This document shows positions 1-8,603 of a DNA stretch of 52,315 bases, piece after piece (positions within the stretch are counted from its first letter, which is position 1; each line of letters starts with the position of its first letter). The stretch lies in the NCBI GenBank assembly GCA_019119615.1, contig DWWQ01000030.1, forward strand, positions 1 to 52,315. The letters are read 5' to 3'. Under the pieces are notes generated by a model. The model did no database searches. It worked only from the letters and a program-made list of their open reading frames with translations, and was not told the origin of the DNA. The position numbers and the translations under genes are program-made. This DNA comes from Candidatus Alistipes stercoravium (GTDB lineage Bacteria > Bacteroidota > Bacteroidia > Bacteroidales > Rikenellaceae).

Positions 1-2864
1 TCAAGTATGTTCAGCAACTGATAGAATCCCTCGGAATCAACAACGCCTATTGTGGGAGTTGTGTGCGTACATCCTATAGTCGCGTTATACATCAGATCAT
101 TGTAGCCTCGCTCTCTGACATGGATATAGTCCGTCGTTCCAATCTCATCCGAGAGTTGCTTGTCTTCGTCATGAGAACCTACATAACTGCATAATACATC
201 CAGCCCTTGGCTACGGTATTTTTCGAAAAGGCGATTGACGATTGATGCTATCTCCTTAGTATTTCCGCCGCCACTATAGTCATAGTATGAACTGTAACGG
301 AACAGAATGGTCAGCTTGTTCTTTTTGAAGATCTCTCCCAAATTGACGTCCTGGCCGCTGTTTACATCCTTGTATGTTTCCTTGCATGCAGGCATCTTGA
401 AATCGGAAAGATCGAAACCATATCCTTCCTGCTGCGCATCGAGGAAATTGGGCGCAAAAAGGTAAAAATTCGGATGGTTCAGTATCTCATCTGGAATCTT
501 GCCGGTAAATCTGTTTCCTCCAATTCTGAAATAGCCTACATCGTTGTTGGTACAGCAGTTATTACGGTCGTCAAGCATAAAACTCAAGGAACCGGGGAAA
601 CTGGTAAAATTGGCCCTGAAACAGATCCTCTGTAGTTTTTTGCAATTGCCGAGATTCTCTGGAATAGCACCTGTAAAACCGCCTATCAGACCCAAGTATT
701 GCAGATTCCTGAGCTCTCCAAAAGAATCGGGGATCTCGCCCGTCATTTTGGGTGCACTGATATCAAGATAGTAAAGATTTGACATCCTGGACAAGGACGA
801 GGGCAGAGACCCCGTAAGGAATGTGCTTGAAATAAGCATGCTTTCCATTGACGACAACTCTCCGAGGCTGGACGGCAGTTCGCCGGAGATCCCCATCCGC
901 AGATCCAGATTTTTGAGATTCTTCATTCCGCTGATGGATGAAGGCATTGGACCTATGGGCGTCTCTTCGGCAAATTTCACTCCGAAGGTGTCATTCGTAC
1001 AGTTTACCAACCAAAGATATTCCAGATTGACAAGATTGCCGAAAGACGAAGGGATACCGCTTGTGATATTCCACATGATGCGAAGCTCGTTCAGATTAAC
1101 GAGATTTCCAAGAGATTCAGGTATATCTGTCGAGGAATACACTTTCTGCGGAAGATCACCTATTTCGCTGGTATATTCGTTGTCCAGTGTCAGGAAGCGC
1201 AGGTTTGTCAGATTGCCAATCTCGGATGGAATTCCTCCCGGTATGTTGCATGCATATATTTGCAGTTCCTCGAGTTGTGGCAAATCACCTATCTCTGCCG
1301 GTATAGGTGCTGTCATACCGAGACTCTTATCACTTATTACCAGTTTGCGCAGATGGGAAAGGCCGCTGATGGACTTTGGAATATATCCTGTATGATAAAC
1401 CCGGCCAGCCAAGTTGCTCTTGTACTCAGGGACTCGTATTCCTACGACATGTCCGTCCTCCCACTCTACACCAATCCAGTTTGTCACAGGATTCTCGTCT
1501 GTCCATGGACGTTGTGTGTAAGATTGTCCTATTATTTCGAAATCATTCCCGAATATTGTCAAAGCATCACGCAGTTCATGCAAGATTGCCTCCTCGCGCT
1601 GCAACACATCGTCGCTTCCTTCTTGCTGGATCTCCACTTTCTGAGAAAGTGAACCCGAAGTGAATGTTAGTATCGCCATTCGCGAGGCCGACCCTTCGTT
1701 TTCCTCCACATCAAAAATAAAGTCATGAGGCTCTATGGCTCTTGTATCCTGCTTGCGCAGCTTTATCCAGGTCGCCTCCTGCGGGATGTTTACAGACGGC
1801 TTGACCGCTGCTTGGGTCTCTATGACCAATACATTTGTCTCAAGCGGCAACTGATATTCGGTCTTTGCCACAACAAGGGCATCCATTGGCATCTGAATGA
1901 CCCGGACCGTCTCTTTTAGCCCGTTTTCCTTGTTTGAAAATGTCAGCACGGCCTCCCGATAGTCGTATGTATCGTTTCTATCAATCACGAAATGGAATGT
2001 ATTGGTGGAATAACTCCGGGTTTTATTCTCCCTTATCCATGTTTCTGAAACAGACTCCAGTTCAATATCGACATTTGATGCAATCTCTACGGTTAGGTCG
2101 CCACCGTCGGAAGAGACGGTCTCTTCATCTTTTGATATGACCATCTTTGGATGAGAGCCTTGCTGATAAACACTCACCTTCTCCTTTATATCACCTGAGA
2201 CAAAATAGATCGCACCGTCCCTGCTTTCAAGTTCATTGTTGGTGTCTATCGTAAATATCTCCGAATAGTCGGACAACCCCCGGGTGCTTGTAGAACGATG
2301 GATCCACGACTCGCATACAGGGTCAATATCGCACGAGTAGCTGACATTGGCCTTTATGTCAATCTTAATGGTACACTCCGAAGCATCTACTTCGACCTTT
2401 GAAGCCGTTAGGATAATCGCATCCTTCTTTTTCTGCGTTACCACGATTTCCTTACGGCCGTTGCCTGCCGTAAGTAATATTGTTGCCGAACGGTCATCAT
2501 ATGTATCGTTGGATTCGGCCGTTACCGTAATCATTGCATTGCCGGCATCCCCCGATGTGGGATAAATGCTCAACCAGGAATCAGCTCTCATGTTGATTAA
2601 AGATGCATTCCAGGGACGTGCGGCAATAAAACTTAATTGCAAGTTACCTCCTTCTTCGGTAATAGTAGGAGCCGGGGTGGTGCTTTCAGGAAACTTGATG
2701 ACAGACTCGTCGTCTACATCGGGGCCCTGTGCAGGATCGCTGTCGGAGCAGCCAATCGCAGCCAAAACAACAAAAACTGTCATTAATAACTCGAAAATAT
2801 CTCTCACACGAAATCTTCTTCGAGGCTTGACAAAGTCTTTTTGAGGGTAATTTTTTGTTTTCAT
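1..2864 (-). CDS. BACON / leucine-rich-repeat surface lipoprotein with a thioredoxin-like C-terminal domain (3' end outside the window)
   Basis: The frame is open from an ATG at 2864 to the window edge: 954 complete codons and no stop. The N-terminus has a basic stretch, a hydrophobic segment and a lipobox-like LAAIGC, so it is probably a lipoprotein. Four BACON-like beta-sandwich repeats follow (about residues 62-147, 148-235, 236-327, 328-415), each ending in a strand such as IVVTQ, VSVYQQ, VRVIQ or VEIQQ. About eleven plant-type leucine-rich repeats (pattern LxxLxxL..TGxIPxSFGxL) cover about 475-790. The tail (about 800 onward) looks like a TlpA/thioredoxin fold: a strand ITILF-like, a helix, and a TPTIGVVDSEG segment like the cis-Pro loop. 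The CxxC position reads RYSSYYDY, so redox activity is unlikely. Role unknown; surface binding or adhesion is an inference. Base composition is more AT-rich than the neighbours. Confidence 0.85.
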   Translation of the reverse strand, partial: MKTKNYPQKDFVKPRRRFRVRDIFELLMTVFVVLAAIGCSDSDPAQGPDVDDESVIKFPESTTPAPTITEEGGNLQLSFIAARPWNASLINMRADSWLSIYPTSGDAGNAMITVTAESNDTYDDRSATILLTAGNGRKEIVVTQKKKDAIILTASKVEVDASECTIKIDIKANVSYSCDIDPVCESWIHRSTSTRGLSDYSEIFTIDTNNELESRDGAIYFVSGDIKEKVSVYQQGSHPKMVISKDEETVSSDGGDLTVEIASNVDIELESVSETWIRENKTRSYSTNTFHFVIDRNDTYDYREAVLTFSNKENGLKETVRVIQMPMDALVVAKTEYQLPLETNVLVIETQAAVKPSVNIPQEATWIKLRKQDTRAIEPHDFIFDVEENEGSASRMAILTFTSGSLSQKVEIQQEGSDDVLQREEAILHELRDALTIFGNDFEIIGQSYTQRPWTDENPVTNWIGVEWEDGHVVGIRVPEYKSNLAGRVYHTGYIPKSISGLSHLRKLVISDKSLGMTAPIPAEIGDLPQLEELQIYACNIPGGIPSEIGNLTNLRFLTLDNEYTSEIGDLPQKVYSSTDIPESLGNLVNLNELRIMWNITSGIPSSFGNLVNLEYLWLVNCTNDTFGVKFAEETPIGPMPSSISGMKNLKNLDLRMGISGELPSSLGELSSMESMLISSTFLTGSLPSSLSRMSNLYYLDISAPKMTGEIPDSFGELRNLQYLGLIGGFTGAIPENLGNCKKLQRICFRANFTSFPGSLSFMLDDRNNCCTNNDVGYFRIGGNRFTGKIPDEILNHPNFYLFAPNFLDAQQEGYGFDLSDFKMPACKETYKDVNSGQDVNLGEIFKKNKLTILFRYSSYYDYSGGGNTKEIASIVNRLFEKYRSQGLDVLCSYVGSHDEDKQLSDEIGTTDYIHVRERGYNDLMYNATIGCTHTTPTIGVVDSEGFYQLLNIL

Positions 2865-2933
2865 ATGAAAAATATTGATGGGTTATCTAAAATATTTTAA
2901 CCGAGAGTTTTTGCTGGCAACCGACGCTAAACA

Positions 2934-2963
2934 CAAAGGTAAACAAAAATATCAGATCGCAAA
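2934..2963 (-). promoter_or_regulatory. Bacteroidota-type promoter for the BACON/LRR lipoprotein gene
   Basis: On the minus strand TACCTTTG (2941-2934) matches the -7 consensus TAnnTTTG. A TTTG (2963-2960) lies 18 nt upstream as the -33 element. Predicted leader is about 60 nt to the ATG at 2864. Confidence 0.6.
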
Positions 2964-3090
2964 GGATTGGAATATAATATTTTCGCAGATCATAATGATA
3001 GCATGTTTCTCTTTATTCAACACCAATAATCCGACGCCGAAGGTGTACCTGTCCTTTGTATGAAACAGCATATCCCCTTCGCTTCTAACC

Positions 3091-4131
3091 CTACTCGCCG
3101 CATGTTACTGCAACCTTGATAACGCCGTCTTTGCGCTGCTCGAAAAGGCGGTAGGCCTCGTCGATGCGGCTCAACGGATAGCGGTGCGTGATGAGCGGCG
3201 TGGTGTCGATCCGCCCGGCGGCGATCAGCTGCAGGATCTCCGCACAGTCGCAGCCGTCTACCCCACCGGTCTTGAAGGTGAGGTTTTTGCCATACATGTC
3301 GGGCAGCGGCAGCATCTGCGGCCGGTCGTAGAGCGCCACGACGGTTACGATGGCATTCGGGCGCGCGCACTCCCATGCCATACGGAAGCTCTCGTCGCTG
3401 CCGGCGACCTCCACGACACGGTCGGCACCGCCGTGGTCGCTGTGCCGCAGCACGAAATCGCGGCAATCTGCAGGGCTGCATACCTCCACTTCGGGATAAT
3501 GGCTGCGGACAAACTGCCGCCGCTCCTCGAGTGCCTCGCAGACGATGATCCGTTTCGGGTGCTTCAGCCTCACGCACAACAGGGTGCAGAGCCCCGTGGG
3601 GCCGGCGCCGAGAATCAGTACCGTATCCTCGGGCCTGATTTCCGTGATGCGTGCGGCCCAGAAACCCGTAGCAAGAATATCGCCCACGAAGAGCGCCTGC
3701 TCGTCGCTCACCCCGTCGGGGATGCGCGTCAGCCCCTGATCGGCATGAGGGACACGGACATATTCAGCCTGCCCGCCGTCGATGCGGCAGCCCAGGGCCC
3801 ATCCGCCGTCGGGATCCGTACAGTTGTTCACATAGCCGTGGCGGCAGAAGAAACATTCGCCGCAGAAGGTCTCGACATTGACCGCTACGCGGTCGCCCGG
3901 CGCAACGGCCGACACGGCCTCCCCGACCGCTTCGACGATGCCGACCGTCTCGTGCCCCACGGTAATGCCCCTGACGGCGCGCGGCACGTTGCCGTGCTTG
4001 ATATGCAGGTCGCTCGTACAGATGCTGCCCAGCGTAACACGCACCAGAGCATCGCGCGGATCCGGCAACGTGGGTTTCGGCTTGTCGCACAGCTCGAAAC
4101 GGCCGCGATCGACATAGGTATAGGCTTTCAT
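3091..4131 (-). CDS. Zinc-dependent alcohol/polyol dehydrogenase (MDR superfamily)
   Basis: A 346-residue medium-chain dehydrogenase, probably cytoplasmic and NAD(P)-dependent. Catalytic zinc ligands are C38 and the H60-E61 pair of the GHE motif. The structural zinc knuckle has C90, C93, C96 and C104. A Rossmann motif GAGPTG lies near residue 175. The family (COG1063) includes sorbitol, threonine and idonate dehydrogenases; substrate cannot be set from sequence alone. It lies 17 bp downstream of a Gfo/Idh/MocA oxidoreductase gene on the same strand, so the two are probably co-transcribed and may act on the same sugar or polyol. The ATG at 4131 gives the expected family N-terminus. Confidence 0.88.
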   Translation of the reverse strand: MKAYTYVDRGRFELCDKPKPTLPDPRDALVRVTLGSICTSDLHIKHGNVPRAVRGITVGHETVGIVEAVGEAVSAVAPGDRVAVNVETFCGECFFCRHGYVNNCTDPDGGWALGCRIDGGQAEYVRVPHADQGLTRIPDGVSDEQALFVGDILATGFWAARITEIRPEDTVLILGAGPTGLCTLLCVRLKHPKRIIVCEALEERRQFVRSHYPEVEVCSPADCRDFVLRHSDHGGADRVVEVAGSDESFRMAWECARPNAIVTVVALYDRPQMLPLPDMYGKNLTFKTGGVDGCDCAEILQLIAAGRIDTTPLITHRYPLSRIDEAYRLFEQRKDGVIKVAVTCGE

Positions 4132-4148
4132 GATATCGTGTTCGGATT

Positions 4149-5177
4149 TTACGGTTCACAGGCGTTGTCGGCCGGATAGACAATGCCCAGCTGGCGGCGG
4201 ACCTCGTCGATGATCTCAAGACAGAGCAGCGACCGCGCGTGGCTGTTTATGGATGATTCGATGCGGCCGCTCTCGATCAGATCGAGGAACTCCGCAACTT
4301 CATAATAATATTCGTCATGATCCGCAGGTCGCGTCAGCTCCTGCGGCGCTTCGGGTGTTTCACGCCCCGATGCTGCCGTCGGGCGCGGCTGCCAGAAAAC
4401 CAGCCCGATACGGTTTATCCGATCGAGCGTAAGGTTGCCTGCCTCGCCCTGAATTTCGGTCGGGAGCGACGAATTGGCGATTTTCGAGTAGATGACCGTG
4501 GCGCCCATGCCGTCATATTCGAAATCGACCGTACCCTGGCCGTCTACCCCGCTGCCGAGCAGGATTCCCGAAGCCGTGATACGCCGCGGACGGCCGAACA
4601 GCACCACCATCGGATAGAGGGTGTAGATGCCGATGTCCATCATGGCTCCGTTGGAGAGTTCCGGACGGAAGGCATTCAGGACGATTCCGTCCTTGAACTT
4701 GTCGTAACGCGACGAATACTGACAGAAGGCCGAGAAGTAGCGGCGTACAGGCCCCACACGCGGCAGAGCCTCCATGACAGCCCGAAAGTTGGGTGTAAGT
4801 GTCGTCTTCATGGCCTCCATGAGCGCCACCCCGCAGCGGCGCGACACGGAGATCATCGCCTCGGCTTCCCGGACATTCGATGCCAGGGGCTTTTCGCACA
4901 GGACATGTTTGCCGTGCTTCATGCAAAGGATCGCCTGTGCGGCGTGCAGGCTGTTCGGCGTGGCGATATAGACGGCATCGACCGTATCGCCCTCCACCAT
5001 CCGTTCAAGCGACGTAAAGGTATGGGGAATGTGGTGCCGCGCAGCGAACTCCGCGGCCCGCTGTTCGGTCCGCGAACAGACGGCAGCAAGTTCGAAACGG
5101 GGATCCTGACGGGCCCCGGCAATCACCCAGTCGGTAACGAAATTGGTCCCGATAACTCCGAATCGGATTTTTTTCAT
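4149..5177 (-). CDS. Gfo/Idh/MocA family oxidoreductase, cytoplasmic
   Basis: 342 residues without a signal peptide. The Rossmann start is GVIGTNF (7-13). The family EKP motif is E95-K96-P97, whose lysine contacts cofactor and substrate in characterised members. The C-terminal alpha/beta domain has normal length. The gene precedes the zinc dehydrogenase at 3091-4131 with a 17-bp gap, which suggests a two-gene operon for an oxidation-reduction step on a sugar or polyol. It differs from the four Gfo/Idh/MocA proteins further along, which have export signals. Substrate unknown. Confidence 0.87.
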   Translation of the reverse strand: MKKIRFGVIGTNFVTDWVIAGARQDPRFELAAVCSRTEQRAAEFAARHHIPHTFTSLERMVEGDTVDAVYIATPNSLHAAQAILCMKHGKHVLCEKPLASNVREAEAMISVSRRCGVALMEAMKTTLTPNFRAVMEALPRVGPVRRYFSAFCQYSSRYDKFKDGIVLNAFRPELSNGAMMDIGIYTLYPMVVLFGRPRRITASGILLGSGVDGQGTVDFEYDGMGATVIYSKIANSSLPTEIQGEAGNLTLDRINRIGLVFWQPRPTAASGRETPEAPQELTRPADHDEYYYEVAEFLDLIESGRIESSINSHARSLLCLEIIDEVRRQLGIVYPADNACEP

Positions 5178-5293
5178 CTATAGCTATGTTTGATACGCTT
5201 GACAAAGCATATCAAAAATAACAATTATATCCGAGATTCCAAACCATGAATCGGTTGTCGCAAAACGGCCGGATGAAAAAATTCGGGAAAATA

Positions 5294-5324
5294 TTTGCAG
5301 TTTTCGGAATTTGCGGTATCTTTG
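5294..5324 (+). promoter_or_regulatory. Bacteroidota-type promoter of the tRNA-Asp gene
   Basis: TTTG (5294-5297), 19-nt spacer, TATCTTTG (5317-5324): an exact match to the -33/-7 pattern. The predicted start near 5331 is about 13 nt before the mature tRNA. Confidence 0.75.
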
Positions 5325-5343
5325 CACTCGCAATACCGAAAAT

Positions 5344-5420
5344 GGTGCGTTAGTTCAGCTGGTTAGAATACGTGCCTGTCACGCACGGGGTCAGGGGTTC
5401 GAGTCCCCTACGCACCGCCA
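5344..5420 (+). tRNA. tRNA-Asp (anticodon GTC)
   Basis: Acceptor arm GGTGCGT (5344-5350) pairs with ACGCACC (5410-5416), followed by discriminator G and an encoded CCA (5418-5420). The anticodon stem CGTGC/GCACG encloses loop CTGTCAC, giving anticodon GTC. The TψC arm contains GGTTCGAGTCC. At 77 nt it matches tRNA-Asp. A matching promoter lies upstream and a strong terminator 2 nt downstream, so it is transcribed alone. Confidence 0.97.
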
Positions 5421-5421
5421 G

Positions 5422-5464
5422 AATGGGTGTAAATCAAGTGGTTACGAGATTTACACCCATTTTT
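5422..5464 (+). terminator. Rho-independent terminator of tRNA-Asp
   Basis: Perfect 14-bp stem AATGGGTGTAAATC (5422-5435) / GATTTACACCCATT (5448-5461) with a 12-nt loop and a run of five T at 5460-5464. Confidence 0.88.
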
Positions 5465-5512
5465 ACGTCCAAAAATCATGCGGTTTTAATTTATTCCTTA
5501 TACCCCTCTACT

Positions 5513-5550
5513 CGATCGTTATTTTTCCTCCAAAAATAATATAACGATCG
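5513..5550. repeat. Perfect inverted repeat of unknown function
   Basis: CGATCGTTAT (5513-5522) and ATAACGATCG (5541-5550) are perfect 10-bp arms with an 18-nt spacer. A nested ATTTTT/AAAAAT pair (5521-5526/5532-5537) offers a competing shorter hairpin. No gene starts next to it and no T-run follows either arm, so it is not an obvious terminator. Confidence 0.6.
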
Positions 5551-5634
5551 ATTTTCAGGTTATCGCGTGAAGCTCCGAATCGGAAAAATCTTTTTACAAA
5601 AGGTAAATCGGCTCTTTACACAACCGTTAGGTCA

Positions 5635-5662
5635 AAGAGCAATTCCACCGGGAATTGCTCTT
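5635..5662 (-). terminator. Probable terminator of the histidine kinase / response regulator operon
   Basis: Perfect 12-bp stem AAGAGCAATTCC / GGAATTGCTCTT with a 4-nt loop, 29 bp beyond the kinase stop at 5691. The T-run is short (TTTG), so termination strength is uncertain. Confidence 0.6.
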
Positions 5663-5690
5663 ATTCCTTGAAAGCATCGATACAGAAATT

Positions 5691-7001
5691 TTACCCTATC
5701 TGCAGGGTGAAGGTCACTCGCCGGTCGGTGTTGCCTGTCAGGCGCAGCGATCCGCCGTGGAGCTGCATGATCCGCCGAGAGAGGCTCAGCCCGATGCCCG
5801 AGCCGTCGGGTTTGGTTGTGTAGAAGGGGGTAAAGATATTTTCGGCGACCTCCGTCGGGATGGCCCCGCCATTGTTGCTGAACTCGATGATGACGTGCTC
5901 GGCCGCGTCGATCCGCGAACGGATCCCGATCTCGCCGTCGGGGCGCCCGGCAATCGCCTCACGGGCGTTCTTCAACAGATTGACGGCCACCTGCCCCAGC
6001 AGGACCTTGTCGGCATAGATCATCGTATCGGCCGGCTCAATGTCTACATGAATCCGCAGGTCTTTTTCGGCGGAGGCCAGCACCACGGCCTGTCGGACGA
6101 GTTCGCGCACCTCGAAGGGTTCACACTGCGGCGCCGGAATCCGCGTGAAGCGCCGGTAGCTGTCGACAAATGTCACCAGCCGCCGGCTCGTTGCGGAGAT
6201 GGTCTCCAGCCCCCGTTTGACATCGGGATCCAACGGCCGGTCGATCTCGAGCAGCGTGTCGCTGAGCGAGGTAATCGGCGCCAGCGAATTCATGATTTCG
6301 TGGGTCATAATGCGCGAGAGCTTGCTCCATGACTCGACCTGGATTTCGCTCACCTCGCTGTTGATGTCGCTCACGGAGATCACCCGCCGGTGGCGATCCT
6401 CGAGCGTGATCTCCGCACATCCCAGCGTCAGGGCCATCTCGCCCGTCTCGGTCGTGCACGACACGCGGAGCTTCTCCCCTGGGCGGATGGCGGCCAGCGC
6501 CCGCGCGACCTCTGGGGCCGAACCCTCCAATTGCCGGATGTGCGTCAATTGCGGAAGCCCGAAAACCCGCAGCGCCTCGCTGTTGGCCTGGTAGACGCTG
6601 CCCGTGTCGTTTACGGTAATAAGCCCCGTTTGGGCGCTCTCCATAATGAGCTGGTAGTAGCGTTCGCGCTCCTCGGCCCGCAGTTTGGTCCGCGAGAGAA
6701 TCTCCTTGATGCGGTTAAGCGCCGCGTTGAGCATGGTGTTATCGACTTTTGACGGGTCTTCGTTGAAGCGGAACGTGAGGTCGTCGTTCTCGATGGCGTT
6801 GAACATGAAGGTAACGCGCCGCACCGAGTCGCCGTAACAGCGCAGGATCCGCACGAAGGCAATCCCCATCAGCGGGATGCTGACCAGCAGCAACGGATAG
6901 AGCCGATGCGCTACGAGCCATCCGCTGGCGAGAGCCGCCGCAGCCAGCACACACGCATGGGCGACCATAGGCCCGTATGCAATGCCTTTGGGAAGTTTCA
7001 T
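5691..7001 (-). CDS. NtrB-like sensor histidine kinase
   Basis: 436 residues. Two adjacent N-terminal membrane helices (about 14-33 and 36-54) leave almost no periplasmic part, so sensing is probably within the membrane or cytosol. A HAMP-like linker is followed by a PAS-type domain (about 112-220). The phosphoacceptor is H234 in the H-box THEIMNSLAPITSLSDT. N-box (LLKNAREA) and G-box (GSGIGLSLSRRI) of a HATPase_c domain follow. The ATG overlaps the stop of the NtrC-type regulator gene by 4 bp (ATGA), so the two are translationally coupled partners. The signal is unknown. The divergent export operon is the probable target. Confidence 0.92.
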   Translation of the reverse strand: MKLPKGIAYGPMVAHACVLAAAALASGWLVAHRLYPLLLVSIPLMGIAFVRILRCYGDSVRRVTFMFNAIENDDLTFRFNEDPSKVDNTMLNAALNRIKEILSRTKLRAEERERYYQLIMESAQTGLITVNDTGSVYQANSEALRVFGLPQLTHIRQLEGSAPEVARALAAIRPGEKLRVSCTTETGEMALTLGCAEITLEDRHRRVISVSDINSEVSEIQVESWSKLSRIMTHEIMNSLAPITSLSDTLLEIDRPLDPDVKRGLETISATSRRLVTFVDSYRRFTRIPAPQCEPFEVRELVRQAVVLASAEKDLRIHVDIEPADTMIYADKVLLGQVAVNLLKNAREAIAGRPDGEIGIRSRIDAAEHVIIEFSNNGGAIPTEVAENIFTPFYTTKPDGSGIGLSLSRRIMQLHGGSLRLTGNTDRRVTFTLQIG

Positions 7002-8359
7002 AATCCGTAGCGTTTGATCTTGTTATAGAGGGTCTGGCGCGTGATCCCGAGTTGGCGGGCCACCTCGGTCATGTTGCCGTTGCAGCGGGACATGGCCTGC
7101 GCAATCATCGAGCGCTCCATCTCGTCGAGCGTCGTGAAGGCGGGCTCGGGGGCCGACACGCCTGCCGGATGCAGCAACAGCGTCTCGGAGGTGATTTGCG
7201 GCGCATCGCAGAGGATCACGGCCTTCTCGACGGTGTGCTGCAACTCGCGGATGTTGCCCGCCCAGGGGTACTCCTGCATCGCGCGGACGGCCTCCGCATC
7301 GAACCCTTCGATCGCCTTGCCGTACTTCGCGGCATAGCGGTGCAGGAAACTCTCGGCCAGCGGGAGGATGTCCTCGCGGCGCTGGCGCAACGGCGGCAGG
7401 TCGATATGGATCGTGTTGATGCGGTAGAGGAGGTCTTCGCGGAACGCACCTTCGGCCACCATGCCGTAGAGGTCGCGGTTCGTGGCCGCAATGAGGCGGA
7501 TATCGACCATGACAGGCGTATTGCTTCCCACACGGAAGATGCGCCCGCTCTGGATCGCCGTCAGGAGTTTCGACTGCAGGTGCGGCGGCAGGTTGCCGAT
7601 CTCGTCGAGGAAGAGCGTGCCGCGGTCGGCCACCTCGAACTTGCCGGCCCGGTCCGTCCGGGCATCGGTGAAGGCCCCCTTGACGTGGCCGAAGAGCTCG
7701 CTCTCGAAGAGCGTCTCGGGCAGGGCTCCCATATCGACCGAAACCATCAGTTCGCCGTGGCGGGCCGAGCGGTTGTGGATCTCACGCGCCAGCATCTCCT
7801 TGCCGGTGCCGTTCTCGCCCGTGATGAGGATGTTGGCGTCGGTGGCCGCCACTTTCCCGACCAGCTCGCGGATGCGCATCATCGCCGGGCTCGTGCCCCA
7901 GAACATCGGCTCCTCGTGGGTCAGTTCGCGCTTGATCTCCTTCAACTGCTTCACCTCGCGCTCCGAGCGGGCCAGGTTGTAGGCGTTGCGCAGGGCGGCG
8001 ACCAGACGGTCGTTGTCCCACGGCTTGACCACGAAATCCACGGCGCCGTCGCGCATGGCCCGTACCGCCAGGTCGATGTCGGCGTAGGCCGTGAAGAGCA
8101 CCACCTTGATGTCGGGCCGGTTGCGGTGGATCTCCTGCAACCAGTAGAAGCCCTCGTTGCCGGTGTTGATCCCGGCCGAGAAGTTCATGTCGAGCAGGAT
8201 GACGTCCACAGGCTCGCGGCGCAGCGTCGTGAGTAGCTGGTTCGGCGACGGCAGAGTCAGCACACGCGCGAAATAGTTGCCCATGAGCATCTGGACGGCG
8301 GACAGGATGCTGCGGTTGTCATCGACGACGAGCAGGGTTCCCTCTTTTTCTTTGGCCAT
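6998..8359 (-). CDS. Sigma-54-dependent NtrC-family response regulator
   Basis: 453 residues from the ATG at 8359. A longer frame starts at 8479, but residues before MAKEKE have no family counterpart and run into the intergenic control region. Receiver domain 1-130 with phosphoacceptor D57. AAA+ sigma-54 interaction domain with Walker A GENGTGKE (181-188), Walker B GTLFLDEIG (247-255) and the sigma-54 contact loop GAFTDA (228-233), where the usual sequence is GAFTGA. A Fis-type helix-turn-helix closes the protein (VARQLGITRQTLYNKIKRYG). As a bacterial enhancer-binding protein it should activate a -24/-12 promoter. One lies in front of the divergent export operon (8566-8581), with candidate upstream binding sites at 8482-8509. 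Confidence 0.94.
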   Translation of the reverse strand: MAKEKEGTLLVVDDNRSILSAVQMLMGNYFARVLTLPSPNQLLTTLRREPVDVILLDMNFSAGINTGNEGFYWLQEIHRNRPDIKVVLFTAYADIDLAVRAMRDGAVDFVVKPWDNDRLVAALRNAYNLARSEREVKQLKEIKRELTHEEPMFWGTSPAMMRIRELVGKVAATDANILITGENGTGKEMLAREIHNRSARHGELMVSVDMGALPETLFESELFGHVKGAFTDARTDRAGKFEVADRGTLFLDEIGNLPPHLQSKLLTAIQSGRIFRVGSNTPVMVDIRLIAATNRDLYGMVAEGAFREDLLYRINTIHIDLPPLRQRREDILPLAESFLHRYAAKYGKAIEGFDAEAVRAMQEYPWAGNIRELQHTVEKAVILCDAPQITSETLLLHPAGVSAPEPAFTTLDEMERSMIAQAMSRCNGNMTEVARQLGITRQTLYNKIKRYGL

Positions 8360-8481
8360 ATTTTTCGGTATTGACGGGAGACGCCAGAAAGCGCATTGCA
8401 CGCTTCCAAAGACGGGGCTCCGGGATTTCGGCGGGATAAAAGTAGTGTTTTCGAGGGAAAAACGGGGTCTTCTGTCCATAT

Positions 8482-8509
8482 TTTTTACGGGAGTGTAAAA
8501 ATATTTTAC
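8482..8509. promoter_or_regulatory. Candidate enhancer-binding site (UAS) for the NtrC-type regulator
   Basis: Three half-sites of one motif: TTTTTAC (8482-8488), GTAAAA (8495-8500) and TTTTAC (8504-8509). The first two form a dyad over a 6-nt spacer, and the last two form the near-palindrome GTAAAAATATTTTAC. They lie about 83-110 bp upstream of the predicted sigma-54 start, the usual distance for enhancer-binding proteins. Confidence 0.5.
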
Positions 8510-8565
8510 GATTTCCGCAGAAGGCTTAAATCGCTATCTGTTGTATATCAGTTATTTAATTGCTT

Positions 8566-8581
8566 TGGCACGGGGTTGGCT
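8566..8581 (+). promoter_or_regulatory. Sigma-54 (-24/-12) promoter of the export operon
   Basis: TGGCACG (8566-8572), 4 nt, TGGCT (8577-8581), against the consensus TGGCACG-N4-TTGCW: one mismatch. The invariant GG (8567-8568) and GC (8579-8580) are correctly spaced. Transcription should start near 8592. No TAnnTTTG element is visible at an equivalent place. Confidence 0.72.
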
Positions 8582-8603
8582 CTATTTGGGAGCAAAAGAA
8601 CAA

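Larger units (their letters stand above)
5465..5690. other. Gene-free stretch between tRNA-Asp and the histidine kinase gene
   Basis: No credible reading frame. It holds two inverted repeats, entered separately: 5513-5550 (unexplained) and 5635-5662 (probable terminator). Confidence 0.6.

Noticed and set aside
2875..3063. Plus-strand open frame of 62 codons in the AT-rich intergenic region
   Set aside because: It covers the lipoprotein promoter and has no translation signals.
5344..5464. tRNA-Asp as an integration site (att)
   Set aside because: No duplicated tRNA 3' end and no integrase within the window; the inverted repeat beside it is a normal terminator.
5311..5544. Plus-strand open frame of 77 codons across the tRNA gene
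   Set aside because: It spans the tRNA-Asp promoter, tRNA and terminator.
8360..8479. N-terminal extension of the NtrC-type regulator
   Set aside because: The first 40 residues are not part of the receiver fold; the extension reaches into the shared control region.
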